Notes: generated from the sequence alone by a model not told the origin. Positions 31,519 through 44,750 are shown, numbered from the stretch's first letter. The stretch: 64,000 bases of DNA from Bradyrhizobium prioriisuperbiae (GCF_032397745.1 NZ_CP135921.1:2480001-2544000), one strand, 5' to 3'. Numbers and translations are program-made.

Positions 31519-32508
31519 ATGACATCGCATTGGTCGATCACGGCCGCGCGCGTTCTGATCGTCGTCACCTTGATGGCCGTTATCGGCCCGATATCCGGCG
31601 CGTCCGCACAGGCCTATCCTGATCGGCGTATCACCTTCGTCGTGCCCTATCCGGCCGGCGGTGCGACCGACGTCGCGGCCCGGTTGCTTGCGACCAAGCT
31701 TGCGGATGCCTGGAAGCAGTCGGTCGTGGTTGAGAACAAATCGGGTGGCGGCGGCATCGTCGGCAACGATTTTGTCGCGAAGGCGCCGGCGGACGGCTAC
31801 ACGGTCCTGGTGGCGATCACCCAGATCATCCAGGCGCCCAGCCTGTTCGCCAGCCTGCCTTACGACGTGTTCAGGGATCTCGCGCCGGTGACTCATGTGG
31901 CGCAGTCGCCGATCATCCTGACCATCCCCGATGCACAGCCGATGAAGTCGTTCCAGGACCTGATCGCGGCCGCCAAGGCGAATCCCGGCAAGCTGCCCTA
32001 TGGAACGTTCGGCAATGCCACCACGTCGCATCTCTACGGCGAACTGCTGAAGAAGACCGCCGGGATCGACATGATTCATGTTCCCTATCGCGGCTCGGCG
32101 CCGCTGATGAACGATCTCCTGGGCAATCAGGTCACGGCGGCCTTTCTCGATTTCACCACCGCAGGCCCCCAGCTCAGTGCCGGCAAGGTGCGGGCGCTGG
32201 CGGTCGGTGGCGAGAGCCGCAAGGCCAAGCTGCCTGACGTGCCGACCTTGGCCGAACTCGGCTATCCCGGATTCGAGGCGGAGGGCTGGATCGGTGTGTT
32301 CGTGCCGGCGGCGACGCCCAAGGAGATCGTAACCAAGCTATCCAGCGAGCTGGCGCGGATCATCGCGTCGCCGGAGGGAGTTACCGGACTGCAGGCGCTC
32401 AATCTCGTGCCGGTCGGCGGGACGGCGGAGACGTTTGCGGCCACCCTGCGCCGCGATCAGGCGCGCTGGGCGACGGTGGCGCAAACCGCGGGCGTCAAGG
32501 GCGAGTGA
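31519..32508 (+). CDS. Bug/TctC-family tripartite tricarboxylate transporter substrate-binding protein
   Basis: 329 residues from ATG 31519, backed by GGAGGAA 4 bp upstream; the frame is open far upstream without a ribosome site. Signal peptide ends near GASAQA. Bug-family marks: YPDRRITFVVPYPAGGATDVAARLLA, then ENKSGGGGIVGNDFVAKAPADGYT, HVPYRGSAPLMNDLLGNQV, and the C-terminal GYPGFEAEGWIGVFVPAATPKEI. Binds a carboxylated solute in the periplasm. No TctA/TctB membrane genes are adjacent, as is usual for the many orphan Bug proteins of this lineage. Confidence 0.92.
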   Translation: MTSHWSITAARVLIVVTLMAVIGPISGASAQAYPDRRITFVVPYPAGGATDVAARLLATKLADAWKQSVVVENKSGGGGIVGNDFVAKAPADGYTVLVAITQIIQAPSLFASLPYDVFRDLAPVTHVAQSPIILTIPDAQPMKSFQDLIAAAKANPGKLPYGTFGNATTSHLYGELLKKTAGIDMIHVPYRGSAPLMNDLLGNQVTAAFLDFTTAGPQLSAGKVRALAVGGESRKAKLPDVPTLAELGYPGFEAEGWIGVFVPAATPKEIVTKLSSELARIIASPEGVTGLQALNLVPVGGTAETFAATLRRDQARWATVAQTAGVKGE

Positions 32509-32569
32509 TGGGTTGCCGGCCGCGGCGTCTAAAGTCGCCGCGGCTGTCGGAGCACGCCGTTGAGATTGC

Positions 32570-33661
32570 TTACGCACGTCCCGATTTATCGCCGGCTTGC
32601 ACGATGACGCCATACCAGCCCAGCCCGCGATAGGTTTCGTAACCAGGGGTGGCGTGAAATGCGACCGTGGCGCCGTCCGCGCGGCTATAGAAGCCGTTGG
32701 TGCGGTTGTCGGTTCGCAGGTCGAACCGATCGCTCAGCGCGCCTTGTGGCGCCGACGAGGCGATGATGCGCCGGTTGGCATCCACCAGCATCACCGTGGT
32801 TCGCTGTCGATCCCTGGGATCGATGCGGACGCCCTGGACGATGGCCTCCGCCTGGGGCGCCCAATCAAAATGGATCGCCAGAATGCCGATCGGCGCGCCA
32901 TGGCTGTCTCCGCCGGCGCGAACCGAGGCGGCATAAGTCGCAACCTGTGCACCGTTCAAGCCGTTGCAGGTCGCAATGTCGCTGACGGCGAAGTCGTCGC
33001 CTGAGGCGAGGGCGCTGGCCTTGGCAAACCAGGGCTCGCGCGAGACATCGAGGCCGGTCGCGGCGTAGCGGTCGGGGCGGCCATTGGCGATCACCTTGCC
33101 ATGCAGGTCGCACAGCCACAGGTCGAGATAGACGGTGTAGGCGCCGAGAATCACGCCGAGCCGCCGGCTGGCGTGGCGCACGGCCTCCGGCGAAGGATCG
33201 GTGGCGCAATCCACCACGGCGCTATCGGTGGCCCACCAGCGCACATCGCATGTCCGCTCATAGAGATTGCGATCGATGATCTCGATCGCGTTCAGCGCCA
33301 AATCGACCATGCGGCTGCCCTGGGCCGCGGTGGCCATCGACTGGGTCTGTCGGCTCAGCGTGTCGATCTGGGTCGCCAGTTCCGCTTGCAATTTTTCGGC
33401 GATGACACCGACACTGCTGGCGATCTCGCGCACCTCGGCCGCGACCACCGAAAAGCCGCGGCCGTGTTCGCCGGCCCTGGCACTTTCGATCAGGGCATTG
33501 AGCGCAAGCATCCGCAGCGTTCCAGTCACCTGCTGGATGCCATTGATCTTTTCGGCGGTGGTGGAGCGAAGGCTATTGGTGAGGTCGACGAGATTGGCGA
33601 TCGACACGGCATCATCGCCGGCGTCTGGGCCGGTTGTTGTTATTGGTCTTGGCAGCGACAT
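32570..33661 (-). CDS. Methyl-accepting chemotaxis-type protein with C-terminal sensor; N-terminus apparently frameshifted
   Basis: From ATG 33661 (AGGTGG upstream) the product is 363 residues. Residues ~25-95 form a short MCP signalling hairpin (EKINGIQQVTGTLRMLALNALIESARAGEHGRGFSVVAAEV). After IEIIDRNLYERTCDVRWWATD comes a PDC/cache-like sensor (SREPWFAKASALASGDDFAVSD; GILAIHFDWAPQAEAI; VDANRRIIAS). There is no membrane segment, so it is probably cytoplasmic. The frame continues upstream to 33781, but that part looks like noncoding translation (Trp/Arg-rich). A coding-like N-terminus sits in the next frame at 33612-33803, so the native protein may start there. Confidence 0.8.
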   Translation of the reverse strand: MSLPRPITTTGPDAGDDAVSIANLVDLTNSLRSTTAEKINGIQQVTGTLRMLALNALIESARAGEHGRGFSVVAAEVREIASSVGVIAEKLQAELATQIDTLSRQTQSMATAAQGSRMVDLALNAIEIIDRNLYERTCDVRWWATDSAVVDCATDPSPEAVRHASRRLGVILGAYTVYLDLWLCDLHGKVIANGRPDRYAATGLDVSREPWFAKASALASGDDFAVSDIATCNGLNGAQVATYAASVRAGGDSHGAPIGILAIHFDWAPQAEAIVQGVRIDPRDRQRTTVMLVDANRRIIASSAPQGALSDRFDLRTDNRTNGFYSRADGATVAFHATPGYETYRGLGWYGVIVQAGDKSGRA

Positions 33662-33803
33662 TTTCCACCTGATTGGCCCCGTCCCCGGGAGCAGACGGCG
33701 CCAACCCCATTGTTGGCGCGATCTCGGTGACAGCATTTGCTGCGGTGCGAGATTTTGCAACTTCGGGATGGCGGAAATCATTCGAATTCGTTAGCAATTT
33801 CAT
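33612..33803 (-). other. Displaced N-terminal coding segment of the chemotaxis-type gene
   Basis: An ATG at 33803 opens a 63-codon frame with a plausible sequence (KLLTNSNDFRHPEVAKSRT, then a linker ending KTNNNNRP). It terminates where the main frame begins to look coding, near 33615-33660. A single-base indel there would fuse it to DAGDDAVSIANLVDLTNSL of the main gene. Either a sequencing error, a real frameshift, or chance. Confidence 0.45.
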
Positions 33804-34266
33804 AAAGTTGGCGCGCGGCGAGTGCCAGTTTTTTGAGCCGATGGACTAGCGAATAGGCAGCCGAAAAACGTACTGGGGAGCAACGGCTGTCCATTCGGCG
33901 GGGCAGCGGGGTCGCGGAACCGAAACGGATCGGGCGATGAGCGCCTGATCATGCGCCGATCGGGCAGGCGCCGTGTGAAAAACCGATCGCAAAATGAGGG
34001 CGTGCAGCTCGTCGAAAAGAGTGCCCGCCGATTGCGTGCTGCGACGTGATCGGCTGCGCTGCGACAAACCATCACTGCCATCACGCGGTCGTGTTGCACC
34101 TGCGCGCTGCCTATGTTAGCAAACCGCGATTTTCAGCGGCGGCGGCATTCTGCCTGCAGCCCGAAAATAGAAGTCCCGCTTGAATTCCAAGGACTTTGAT
34201 CGCCTGTCACCTCTGGTGGCGACGATCTCTGGGCTTGGCCTTTCCACAGCCAGATAGAGCGCATTC
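33804..34266. other. Intergenic region upstream of the atp operon
   Basis: 463 bp without a supported gene. Short minus-strand frames (up to 99 codons at 33800-34099) have no ribosome site and biased Arg/Ser/Pro content, so they were not called. The atpHAGDC promoter must lie here, but no confident -35/-10 pair was picked. No terminator or repeat recognised. Confidence 0.45.
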
Positions 34267-36356
<2,090 letters not shown>

Positions 36357-36387
36357 AACCTGCGCGTCATTTGCGCGAAAAATTGTT

Positions 36388-36416
36388 GTCATGACCGGCG
36401 CGGGGCCGGCCATGAC
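36388..36416. repeat. Palindromic element between atpA and atpG
   Basis: GTCATGACCGGC and GCCGGCCATGAC arms form a near-perfect hairpin with a G/C loop. Palindromes ending in GTCATG/CATGAC around a CCGG core are abundant in Bradyrhizobium-type genomes, so this may be a second REP-like family, or an mRNA-stabilising stem inside the operon. Confidence 0.55.
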
Positions 36417-36468
36417 GAAGAGGGGTTCGCGGTCCAGGTAAAAACTGGATCGCAGGGGTAAACCGAGA

Positions 36469-38849
<2,381 letters not shown>

Positions 38850-38878
38850 CGTCGTTCTGAACGCAAGCGGGAATCACC

Positions 38879-39289
38879 ATGGCCACATTCCACTTCGATC
38901 TCGTATCGCCCGAAAAGATCGCCTTCTCGGGTGAAGTCGATCAGGTCGACGTGCCTGGTCTCGAAGGCGACTTCGGCGTGTTCGCCGGTCACGCGCCGCT
39001 GGTTGCGAGCCTGCGGCCGGGCATCCTCAACATCACCGTCGCCGGCAAGCACCAGAAGATCATCGTGCTCGGTGGTCTTGCGGAAGTCTCCGACAAGGGC
39101 CTGACCGTGCTGGCCGACACCGCGACCTCGATGGAAGAGCTCGATCGTGCCGCGTTCGCGCAGCAGATCACTGAAATGGAAGAGAACCTGAAGGACGAGG
39201 AACCGGGCAACGCGCTCGACCACGCCATTTCCCGGCTCGACCATTACAAATCGATCCAGCAGCAGATTTCGTCGACCGCGATGCACTGA
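38879..39289 (+). CDS. atpC: F1 ATP synthase subunit epsilon
   Basis: 136 residues. The N-terminal beta-sandwich ([41 protein letters not shown]) is typical. The C-terminal helical part ([15 protein letters not shown]) is the regulatory arm, here followed by a short extra tail. Caps the gamma shaft and can inhibit ATP hydrolysis. Last gene of the operon, with a strong terminator 29 bp after the stop. Confidence 0.97.
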   Translation: MATFHFDLVSPEKIAFSGEVDQVDVPGLEGDFGVFAGHAPLVASLRPGILNITVAGKHQKIIVLGGLAEVSDKGLTVLADTATSMEELDRAAFAQQITEMEENLKDEEPGNALDHAISRLDHYKSIQQQISSTAMH

Positions 39290-39317
39290 TCGCGTCGTCG
39301 AACGCTTCAATTGCAGA

Positions 39318-39347
39318 AGCCCGGTCTCGCAAGAGGCCGGGCTTTTT
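39318..39347 (+). terminator. Intrinsic terminator of the atp operon
   Basis: AGCCCGGTCTC and GAGGCCGGGCT form a ~10-bp stem with one bulge or mismatch and a GCAA loop, followed by TTTTT. Confidence 0.9.
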
Positions 39348-39361
39348 GCTGTTGGTTGAAC

Positions 39362-39444
39362 GTAGCCCGGGTGAGTGAAACGATACCCGGGGGCCAATTG
39401 CACCATCGTCCCCGGATATCGCGCTGCGCACTCATCCGGGCTAC
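39362..39444. repeat. REP-like palindromic repeat, family A copy 2
   Basis: Bounded by GTAGCCCGGGTGAGTGAAAC and CTCATCCGGGCTAC, with GATACCCGGG and CCCGGATATCG inside. Same element as the copies at 26869, 48124 and 54595; the internal arms have diverged somewhat. It lies between the atp terminator and the end of rppH. Confidence 0.85.
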
Positions 39445-39504
39445 GGATCATCTGTTACTTATTTGTGGATAGCGCGGGGCAGCACACCGATCCATGCGCG
39501 CGTC

Positions 39505-39999
39505 TCAGACAAACCGCGCGAACTCGGTCGCGACCGCCGTGTAGACCTCGCGCCGGAACGGCACCACCTGGCTGGCGACACGGTCGAGCCGCTCCCAGCG
39601 CCACTGGTCGAATTCGGGCTTGTTTCCGTCAGGCGGAGTGGCGACGTTGATCTCGCTGTCCGAACCGGTGAAGCGCAGCGCGAACCATTTCTGCCGCTGG
39701 CCGCGAAACACCGACAGCCGGTGTGGCGGTCCGTCATAGGGCGGGAAGTCGTAGGTCATCCAGCCGGTTTCGCCGAGATAGTCGGCGTTGGTCGCGCCGG
39801 TTTCCTCCCACAGCTCGCGTGTCACCGCGGCGCGTGGATCCTCATTGGCATCGATGCCGCCCTGCGGCATCTGCCATTCGAGGCCGGGGTAGATCACCTC
39901 CGGTCCGCTGTCGCGGAACCTGCGGCCAATCAGGACTTCGCCGCGGGCATTCAGCAGCGCGATGCCCACATTGAGGCGATAGGGTTTGGAATCTGTCAT
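39505..39999 (-). CDS. rppH: RNA pyrophosphohydrolase (Nudix)
   Basis: 164 residues from ATG 39999; the frame extends 20 codons upstream without a good start. RLNVGIALLNARGEVLIGRR is the RppH N-terminus, and the Nudix box reads GGIDANEDPRAAVTRELWEE TG (GX5EX7REUXEEXG). YDFPPYDGPPHRLSVFRGQRQ and the C-terminal FDQWRWERLDRV complete the family pattern. Removes pyrophosphate from mRNA 5' ends to start decay. Its divergent neighbour is the biotin-transport operon. Confidence 0.95.
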   Translation of the reverse strand: MTDSKPYRLNVGIALLNARGEVLIGRRFRDSGPEVIYPGLEWQMPQGGIDANEDPRAAVTRELWEETGATNADYLGETGWMTYDFPPYDGPPHRLSVFRGQRQKWFALRFTGSDSEINVATPPDGNKPEFDQWRWERLDRVASQVVPFRREVYTAVATEFARFV

Positions 40000-40151
40000 G
40001 GGATTTACAGGTGCTGTATGAGGGTATTCAGGTGCCGTGTGGTCTGCCGTCGGGCGCATGGCCTGCCGGCTGGGCCGGCATGATCTTGCGGACCAAGACG
40101 GCGCGGCCGTGATCGCCTAAGTTGCCGCCGCCCGGTCCCGGGCGGAAACGA

Positions 40152-40964
40152 GTGAGACGATTGAGGCTTCTCAAGATCATACGACCAAACCGGCGCGACG
40201 ATGTCCAGCCGGATCACCGATCCGAGCGGCCGGCCGATGGCCCCGCGCGGACTGGCCTCGTGTTTGATCGTGTCGGTTTCCGTCGCGACAACCGTCAGAT
40301 CTTTGATGGCCTGTCGCTGGATTTGTCCGAGCGGCGGATCGGTCTGATCGGCGACAACGGTTCGGGAAAAAGCACGTTGCTGCGGCTGGCCAACGGCTTG
40401 CTGCGCGCCGAGCAGGGTGAGGTGCTGATCAACGGCCGCTCCATGACGCGTGGCCGCGACGAATTGCAGGACGCCGTTGGCTTTGTGTTCCAGAATCCGG
40501 ATCATCAGATTATCTTCCCGACAGTCGGTGAGGAAATCGCCTTCGGCCTGCTCGAGCGCGGCGGTACGCCGGCGCAGGTGAAGGACCAGGTCGACGCTCT
40601 GCTCGTCCGGCATGACTGCACCGGGTGGAGCGATCGCGCCATCCACGAACTGTCCGAAGGGCAGAAGCAGCTCGTCTGCATCCTGGCCGTGATCGCCACA
40701 CAGCCATCGATCCTGCTGCTCGATGAACCGTTCTCCAGTCTGGATCTGCCGACGCGGACATCGCTGTCGACGCGGCTTGCGAGGCTCCCCCAGCACATCG
40801 TCATGGCCAGTCACGATCTTGATTTGCTCAGCGATTTCGATCGCGTGATCTGGCTGGACAAAGGGAGCGTGATGGCGGACGGGTCACCCGGCCAGGTATT
40901 GCCGGACTATCGCGCACACGCCGCGGCACGCGGTGCCGCCATGCTGGAGAGTAACGCCGAATGA
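40152..40964 (+). CDS. bioM: Biotin ECF transporter ATPase component
   Basis: About 270 residues from GTG 40152. The start is uncertain: GTG 40260 would give 234 residues beginning at the ATPase fold, and no strong ribosome site decides. Walker A GDNGSGKSTLLR, Q-loop VFQNPDHQIIFPTV (ECF-type), signature LSEGQKQLVCILA, Walker B ILLLDEPFSSLD, H-loop ASHD. Energises uptake with BioN and BioY, encoded directly downstream. The stop overlaps the bioN ATG (ATGA). No BioR-type box was seen upstream. Confidence 0.88.
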   Translation: MRRLRLLKIIRPNRRDDVQPDHRSERPADGPARTGLVFDRVGFRRDNRQIFDGLSLDLSERRIGLIGDNGSGKSTLLRLANGLLRAEQGEVLINGRSMTRGRDELQDAVGFVFQNPDHQIIFPTVGEEIAFGLLERGGTPAQVKDQVDALLVRHDCTGWSDRAIHELSEGQKQLVCILAVIATQPSILLLDEPFSSLDLPTRTSLSTRLARLPQHIVMASHDLDLLSDFDRVIWLDKGSVMADGSPGQVLPDYRAHAAARGAAMLESNAE

Positions 40965-41572
40965 TGGGCGGATATCTCGCCCGCGCGACGTGGCTGCATC
41001 GGCTGCCGGCGGGTCTCAAGCTTGCGATGATCGCGGCCATCAGCATTGCGCTGCTGCCGGTGCAGGACTGGCGCTGGCTCGCGCTCTGCCTCGCCCTTGT
41101 CGGCGCTGTTTATGTCGCGCTGGGGCGCGAGGCGATGCGGCGCCTCGGCCTGTTCAAGCCGCTGCTGCCGCTGCTGATCATCATCGGCGGACTGCAGGGC
41201 CTGTCCAATCGGTGGGAAGACGGTGCGAGCGTGGTGTTGCGCCTGCTGGTGATGGTGCTCACGGCCGATCTCGTCACCATGACCACCACCATGACCGCGC
41301 TGATGCGGGCGGTCGAACCGCTGTTTCGCTTGCTTCGTCCGCTGGGCGTCAATTCACGAAAAATCGCGCTGGCGGTGGCGCTGGTGCTGCGCTTCATTCC
41401 GGTGCTGCTCGCCAACTGGCGCGCGCGCGAGGAAGCCTGGCGCGCACGTTCGCGGCGGCGGGTCCCGCTCAAGCTCGTTGTCCTGTTCCTGATCGAAACA
41501 TTGCGCCTGGCTGATCATGTTGGCGAGGCGCTCGATGCGCGCGGCTATGGCCGGACGCGCCGCCAACCCTGA
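40961..41572 (+). CDS. bioN: Biotin ECF transporter T component
   Basis: 203 residues, CbiQ/BioN family. It has about five hydrophobic segments (LAMIAAISIALLPV, LALCLALVGAVYVAL, LLPLLIIIGGLQGL, an internal LVLRFIPVLLANW). The conserved Ala-Arg-Gly coupling motif lies near the C-terminus (EALDARGYG). Transmits ATPase motion to BioY. The 4-bp ATGA overlap with bioM and the bioY start 10 bp after its stop indicate one operon. Confidence 0.93.
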   Translation: MMGGYLARATWLHRLPAGLKLAMIAAISIALLPVQDWRWLALCLALVGAVYVALGREAMRRLGLFKPLLPLLIIIGGLQGLSNRWEDGASVVLRLLVMVLTADLVTMTTTMTALMRAVEPLFRLLRPLGVNSRKIALAVALVLRFIPVLLANWRAREEAWRARSRRRVPLKLVVLFLIETLRLADHVGEALDARGYGRTRRQP

Positions 41573-41582
41573 GGAGACACCC

Positions 41583-42137
41583 GTGGAATCCCGAGCCATT
41601 GTTCGAATCTCACTTCTGGCCGCGATGATCGCGGTGCTGGGATTGCTGCCGACATTTCATCTTCCCGTTGCCGGCGGGGTGCCGATCACCGCACAGACAC
41701 TGGGCGTCATGCTGGCCGGCATCGTGCTCGGCGCGCGCCAGGGCGCGCTTGCGGTGTTGCTGCTGATCTTTGTGGTGGCGCTGGGCGTGCCGCTGCTTGC
41801 CGGCGGCCGTGGTGGCCTTGGCGTGTTCTTCGGTCCGTCAGTCGGCTTCCTCTTGGGATGGGTGCCGGGCGCCTTCGTCACCGGTTTCCTGATGCGGCGG
41901 CTTGCACAATGGCCGGTGTTTCCCAGCGCGCTGATTGCCGCGACCTTCGGCGGCATCCTGGTTGTCTATGCCTGCGGCATCCTGGGTCTCATGGTCATGG
42001 CGCGAATGAGTGTGTTGCAGGCAATCATGGCGACGGCCGTGTTCCTGCCCGGCGACATGCTGAAGGCATTCGCGGCGGCCTTCCTGGCGAAAGCGGCCGA
42101 TAGCGCCTATCCCGCGGCGTTGGAGCGCCGCGCGTGA
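41583..42137 (+). CDS. bioY: Biotin ECF transporter S component
   Basis: 184 residues from GTG 41583, backed by GAGGAGA about 7 bp upstream. About six membrane helices; VPITAQTLGVMLAGIVLGARQGALA and LPVAGG are BioY family marks, as is the Gly-rich GGRGGLGVFFGPSVGFLLGW loop. Substrate-capturing subunit with high affinity for biotin. Its stop overlaps the GTG of the next gene (GTGA), so the ligase is in the same transcript. Confidence 0.95.
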   Translation: MESRAIVRISLLAAMIAVLGLLPTFHLPVAGGVPITAQTLGVMLAGIVLGARQGALAVLLLIFVVALGVPLLAGGRGGLGVFFGPSVGFLLGWVPGAFVTGFLMRRLAQWPVFPSALIAATFGGILVVYACGILGLMVMARMSVLQAIMATAVFLPGDMLKAFAAAFLAKAADSAYPAALERRA

Positions 42138-43615
42138 GTGTAACGGCGGCGCTGGCGCATCACGCTGCCCGCACGCCGGATCGCGACGCGCTGGTGTTCG
42201 AAGATCAGCGGATCGGGTGGCGGAGCCTCAGCGAGGAAGTCGATCGGCTGGCGGCGCTCATCGCCGCCCGCACGCCCGACGGCAGCGGTATCGCGCTGCA
42301 TCTGCCGACCGGTGTGGCGCTGTCTCTGTTGTTCCTCGCGGCGGCGCGCGCGGGACGGGAGGCGCAGGTCCTGGATCCGGACTGGCCGCTCGACATGGCC
42401 CGCACGATCCTGGCGCAGCTGTCGCCGGCCCTGGTCATCAGTTCGGATCCGCGGTTGGCCGGCGATCACACGATTGTTCTGGCCGATCCCTATATGCCGC
42501 TGATGCAGCTCGCATCGGCTTTTGGCGCTTCGGCCGACGCGATCCCCAGCTCGGAGCCAGACGATCTGCTGCCGTTCTATGTCGGCTTTACCTCCGGTTC
42601 GACCGGAATGCCCAAGGGCTATCGCCGCCATCACCGGTCCTGGACCGAGAGTTTTCGCCATGATGGACTGGAGTTCGGCATCGGCCCCGATGACGTGATT
42701 CTCGCGCCGGGAACGCTCACCCACTCGCTGTTTCTTTATGCCCTGATGAATGGGCTCAATGTCGGCGCCCGTGTTATCCTGTGCCGGCGGTTCCGGCCCG
42801 ACACGGTGGTGCGTCTCATCGAATACGAGCGCGCGACCGTTCTTTATGGCGTGCCGACCCAGTTGCAACTGACGATCAAGGCTGCGGGCGATCGGTCCCT
42901 GGCAACCATGCGCTGGGTGCTGTCCTCCGGGGCCAAATGGCCCGCCGAGACCAGGCAGCAATTGCTGCGCCTGTTTCCTGCGGCGCAATTTGCGGAGTTC
43001 TACGGCGCGTCGGAGACGAGCTTCATGACAGTCGCGAAAGCCAGCGAGAGCAATCCCGAGACGTCGGTCGGGCGTGCTTTTTCCGGCGTCGATGTGACCA
43101 TCCGTGATCAGTCCGGTCGCCGTCTACCGGCGGGAGAGCCCGGCTATGTTTTTGTCGAGAGTGCGTTTCTGTTCATGGACTACGCTTGCGGGGAGGATGA
43201 TTTGTTGCGCGAGGGCGATGCCATGTCGGTCGGCGACATCGGCTTTCTCGATGCGCGCGGCTTCCTCCATCTGGTTGGGCGCGCCAGCCGCAAGATCGTA
43301 ACGTCAGGCAAGAATGTCTATCCGGAGGAGATCGAACGTGTGCTCGAACGCCATCCCGCGATTGTATCGGCCGCTGTGCTTGGCGTGCCCGATGCCGATC
43401 GAGGCGAGCGTTTGATCGCGCTGCTGCGGCTGCAGGGGGAAGCCTCCGTCACCAGTGCGCAATTGATCGCCCATGCGCGCGCGGAGTTGCCGCTGCCCAA
43501 GGTGCCGCGCGTCTATGCGGCCGTGCCGGAATGGCCGTTGACGCGCTCCGGCAAGACCGATTTCGAGACGCTGCGCCGCGGCTGGAGCGCGGGCCTCTTT
43601 GCGAGGCTGCCGTGA
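42134..43615 (+). CDS. AMP-binding acyl-CoA ligase linked to the biotin transporter
   Basis: 493 residues, ANL superfamily. Core motifs: FTSGSTGMPKG (A3, ~152-162), YGASETS (A5), SVGDIGFLDARGFLHLVGR (A7/A8), SGKNVYPEEIE, and the catalytic Lys in PLTRSGKTDF near the C-terminus. Activates a carboxylic acid to its CoA thioester, acid unknown. GTGA overlaps with bioY before and the thiolase after tie it to biotin uptake. The same pairing of a BioY gene with an acyl-CoA ligase and a thiolase is known in Bacillus subtilis (yhfU-yhfT-yhfS, from memory), so a conserved biotin- or pimelate-related job is a fair inference. Confidence 0.85.
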   Translation: MSVTAALAHHAARTPDRDALVFEDQRIGWRSLSEEVDRLAALIAARTPDGSGIALHLPTGVALSLLFLAAARAGREAQVLDPDWPLDMARTILAQLSPALVISSDPRLAGDHTIVLADPYMPLMQLASAFGASADAIPSSEPDDLLPFYVGFTSGSTGMPKGYRRHHRSWTESFRHDGLEFGIGPDDVILAPGTLTHSLFLYALMNGLNVGARVILCRRFRPDTVVRLIEYERATVLYGVPTQLQLTIKAAGDRSLATMRWVLSSGAKWPAETRQQLLRLFPAAQFAEFYGASETSFMTVAKASESNPETSVGRAFSGVDVTIRDQSGRRLPAGEPGYVFVESAFLFMDYACGEDDLLREGDAMSVGDIGFLDARGFLHLVGRASRKIVTSGKNVYPEEIERVLERHPAIVSAAVLGVPDADRGERLIALLRLQGEASVTSAQLIAHARAELPLPKVPRVYAAVPEWPLTRSGKTDFETLRRGWSAGLFARLP

Positions 43616-44745
43616 GCGCCGTCTTCATGGTCGCCGCGCGGCGCACTGCGGTTGCTCCCCGCAATGGCGCCTTCGCCCAGATCGAGGCGATCGATCTGGC
43701 TGACACGGCGATCCGTGCGGTGCTTGACGATGCCGGCTTTCCGCCTGCGGATGTCGACGACGTGATGTTCGGCAATGCGCTCTACGGAGGTGGCAATCCT
43801 GCGCGGGTAGCCGCGCTGAAGGCGGGGCTGCCGGTCACGGTCCCGGCGAGCACGGTCGACACCCAGTGTTGCGCCGGCCTCGATGCCATCCTGTTGGCGG
43901 CCGCGCGCATCAAGGCCGGCGAAGCCGATGCGATTGTCGCTGGCGGTGTCGAAAGCTTCAGCCGCGCGCCGCTGCGGGCGCGCAGCCCGAAACAGCCGGG
44001 CGAGATTCCCGAACCCTATGACAGGCCGCCGTTTACGCCATGGCCGGAGCGCGATCCGGATATGATCCCGGCCGCCGCGACGCTGGCGGAGGAGTGGGAC
44101 ATCAGCCGCGAAGCTCAGGAGGCCTTCGCGATCGAAAGCCATCGCAAGGCCGTCGCGCGTGGCTGCCCCACGCAGGAATTCGTTCCGGTGTCCGGCCTGG
44201 TGCGTGATCCCTTTGCGCGTCGTCTCAGCATGGGTCTCTGCACGCGTCTTCCGGTTCTCGCCGGCAATGCGAGTCATGGCGTCACCGCGGCGACCATCGC
44301 CGTCGAGGCCGATGCCGCCGCCGCGGTCCTGCTGGTATCGGAGACGGCGCTATCGCGCTGTCGCTTGGCGGGCCGCGCTGTTCGCCTCGTCGGCGGAGCG
44401 CGTTCGGGCGGTGATCCGGAGCGTCCGGGTCTTGCACCGGTCGGCGCGGCGCGCACTGCGCTGCTGCGCGCGAGACTGTCCGCAGCGTCGCTGTCGGTTG
44501 CGGAAATCATGGAAGCCTTCGCCGTTCAGGCCATGATCTGTATCCAGGAGCTCGCGCTCGATCCTGCTCGTGTCAATCCCGGCGGCGGCGCGCTGGCGCG
44601 CGGACATCCGATCGGCGCTTCCGGCGCGATTATTGCCGTGCGGGTGTGGCAGGAGTTGCAGGCACAATCCTCGGGGGCAACAGGACTGGCGGCGATCGCG
44701 GCGGCGGGCGGGCTTGGCTCCGCCTTGCTGTTGTGCGCGGAGTGA
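43612..44745 (+). CDS. Thiolase-family protein with altered active site
   Basis: 377 residues from GTG 43612. The nucleophile Cys is present in VDTQCCAGLDAI and the catalytic His in ARGHPIGASGA. Two residues of standard acetyl-CoA acetyltransferases are changed: the Asn of NEAF is Met (IMEAFAVQ), and the C-terminal Cys of CxGGG is Ala (AIAAAGGLG). The loop after AGNASHG also diverges. It may therefore perform a condensation or thiolysis with different chemistry, or be a specialised paralogue. Overlaps the ligase stop by 4 bp and is followed 5 bp later by a MaoC-like gene. Confidence 0.83.
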   Translation: MSAVFMVAARRTAVAPRNGAFAQIEAIDLADTAIRAVLDDAGFPPADVDDVMFGNALYGGGNPARVAALKAGLPVTVPASTVDTQCCAGLDAILLAAARIKAGEADAIVAGGVESFSRAPLRARSPKQPGEIPEPYDRPPFTPWPERDPDMIPAAATLAEEWDISREAQEAFAIESHRKAVARGCPTQEFVPVSGLVRDPFARRLSMGLCTRLPVLAGNASHGVTAATIAVEADAAAAVLLVSETALSRCRLAGRAVRLVGGARSGGDPERPGLAPVGAARTALLRARLSAASLSVAEIMEAFAVQAMICIQELALDPARVNPGGGALARGHPIGASGAIIAVRVWQELQAQSSGATGLAAIAAAGGLGSALLLCAE

Positions 44746-44750
44746 GCCCG

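Noticed and set aside
33800..34099. 99-codon minus-strand frame upstream of atpH
   Set aside because: No ribosome site, biased Arg/Ser/Pro content, and the second codon set is unlike neighbouring genes. Left as intergenic.
40000..40151. BioR-type operator or biotin riboswitch upstream of bioM
   Set aside because: No TTAT-N2-ATAA type palindrome was found in the rppH-bioM gap, and no known biotin riboswitch exists.
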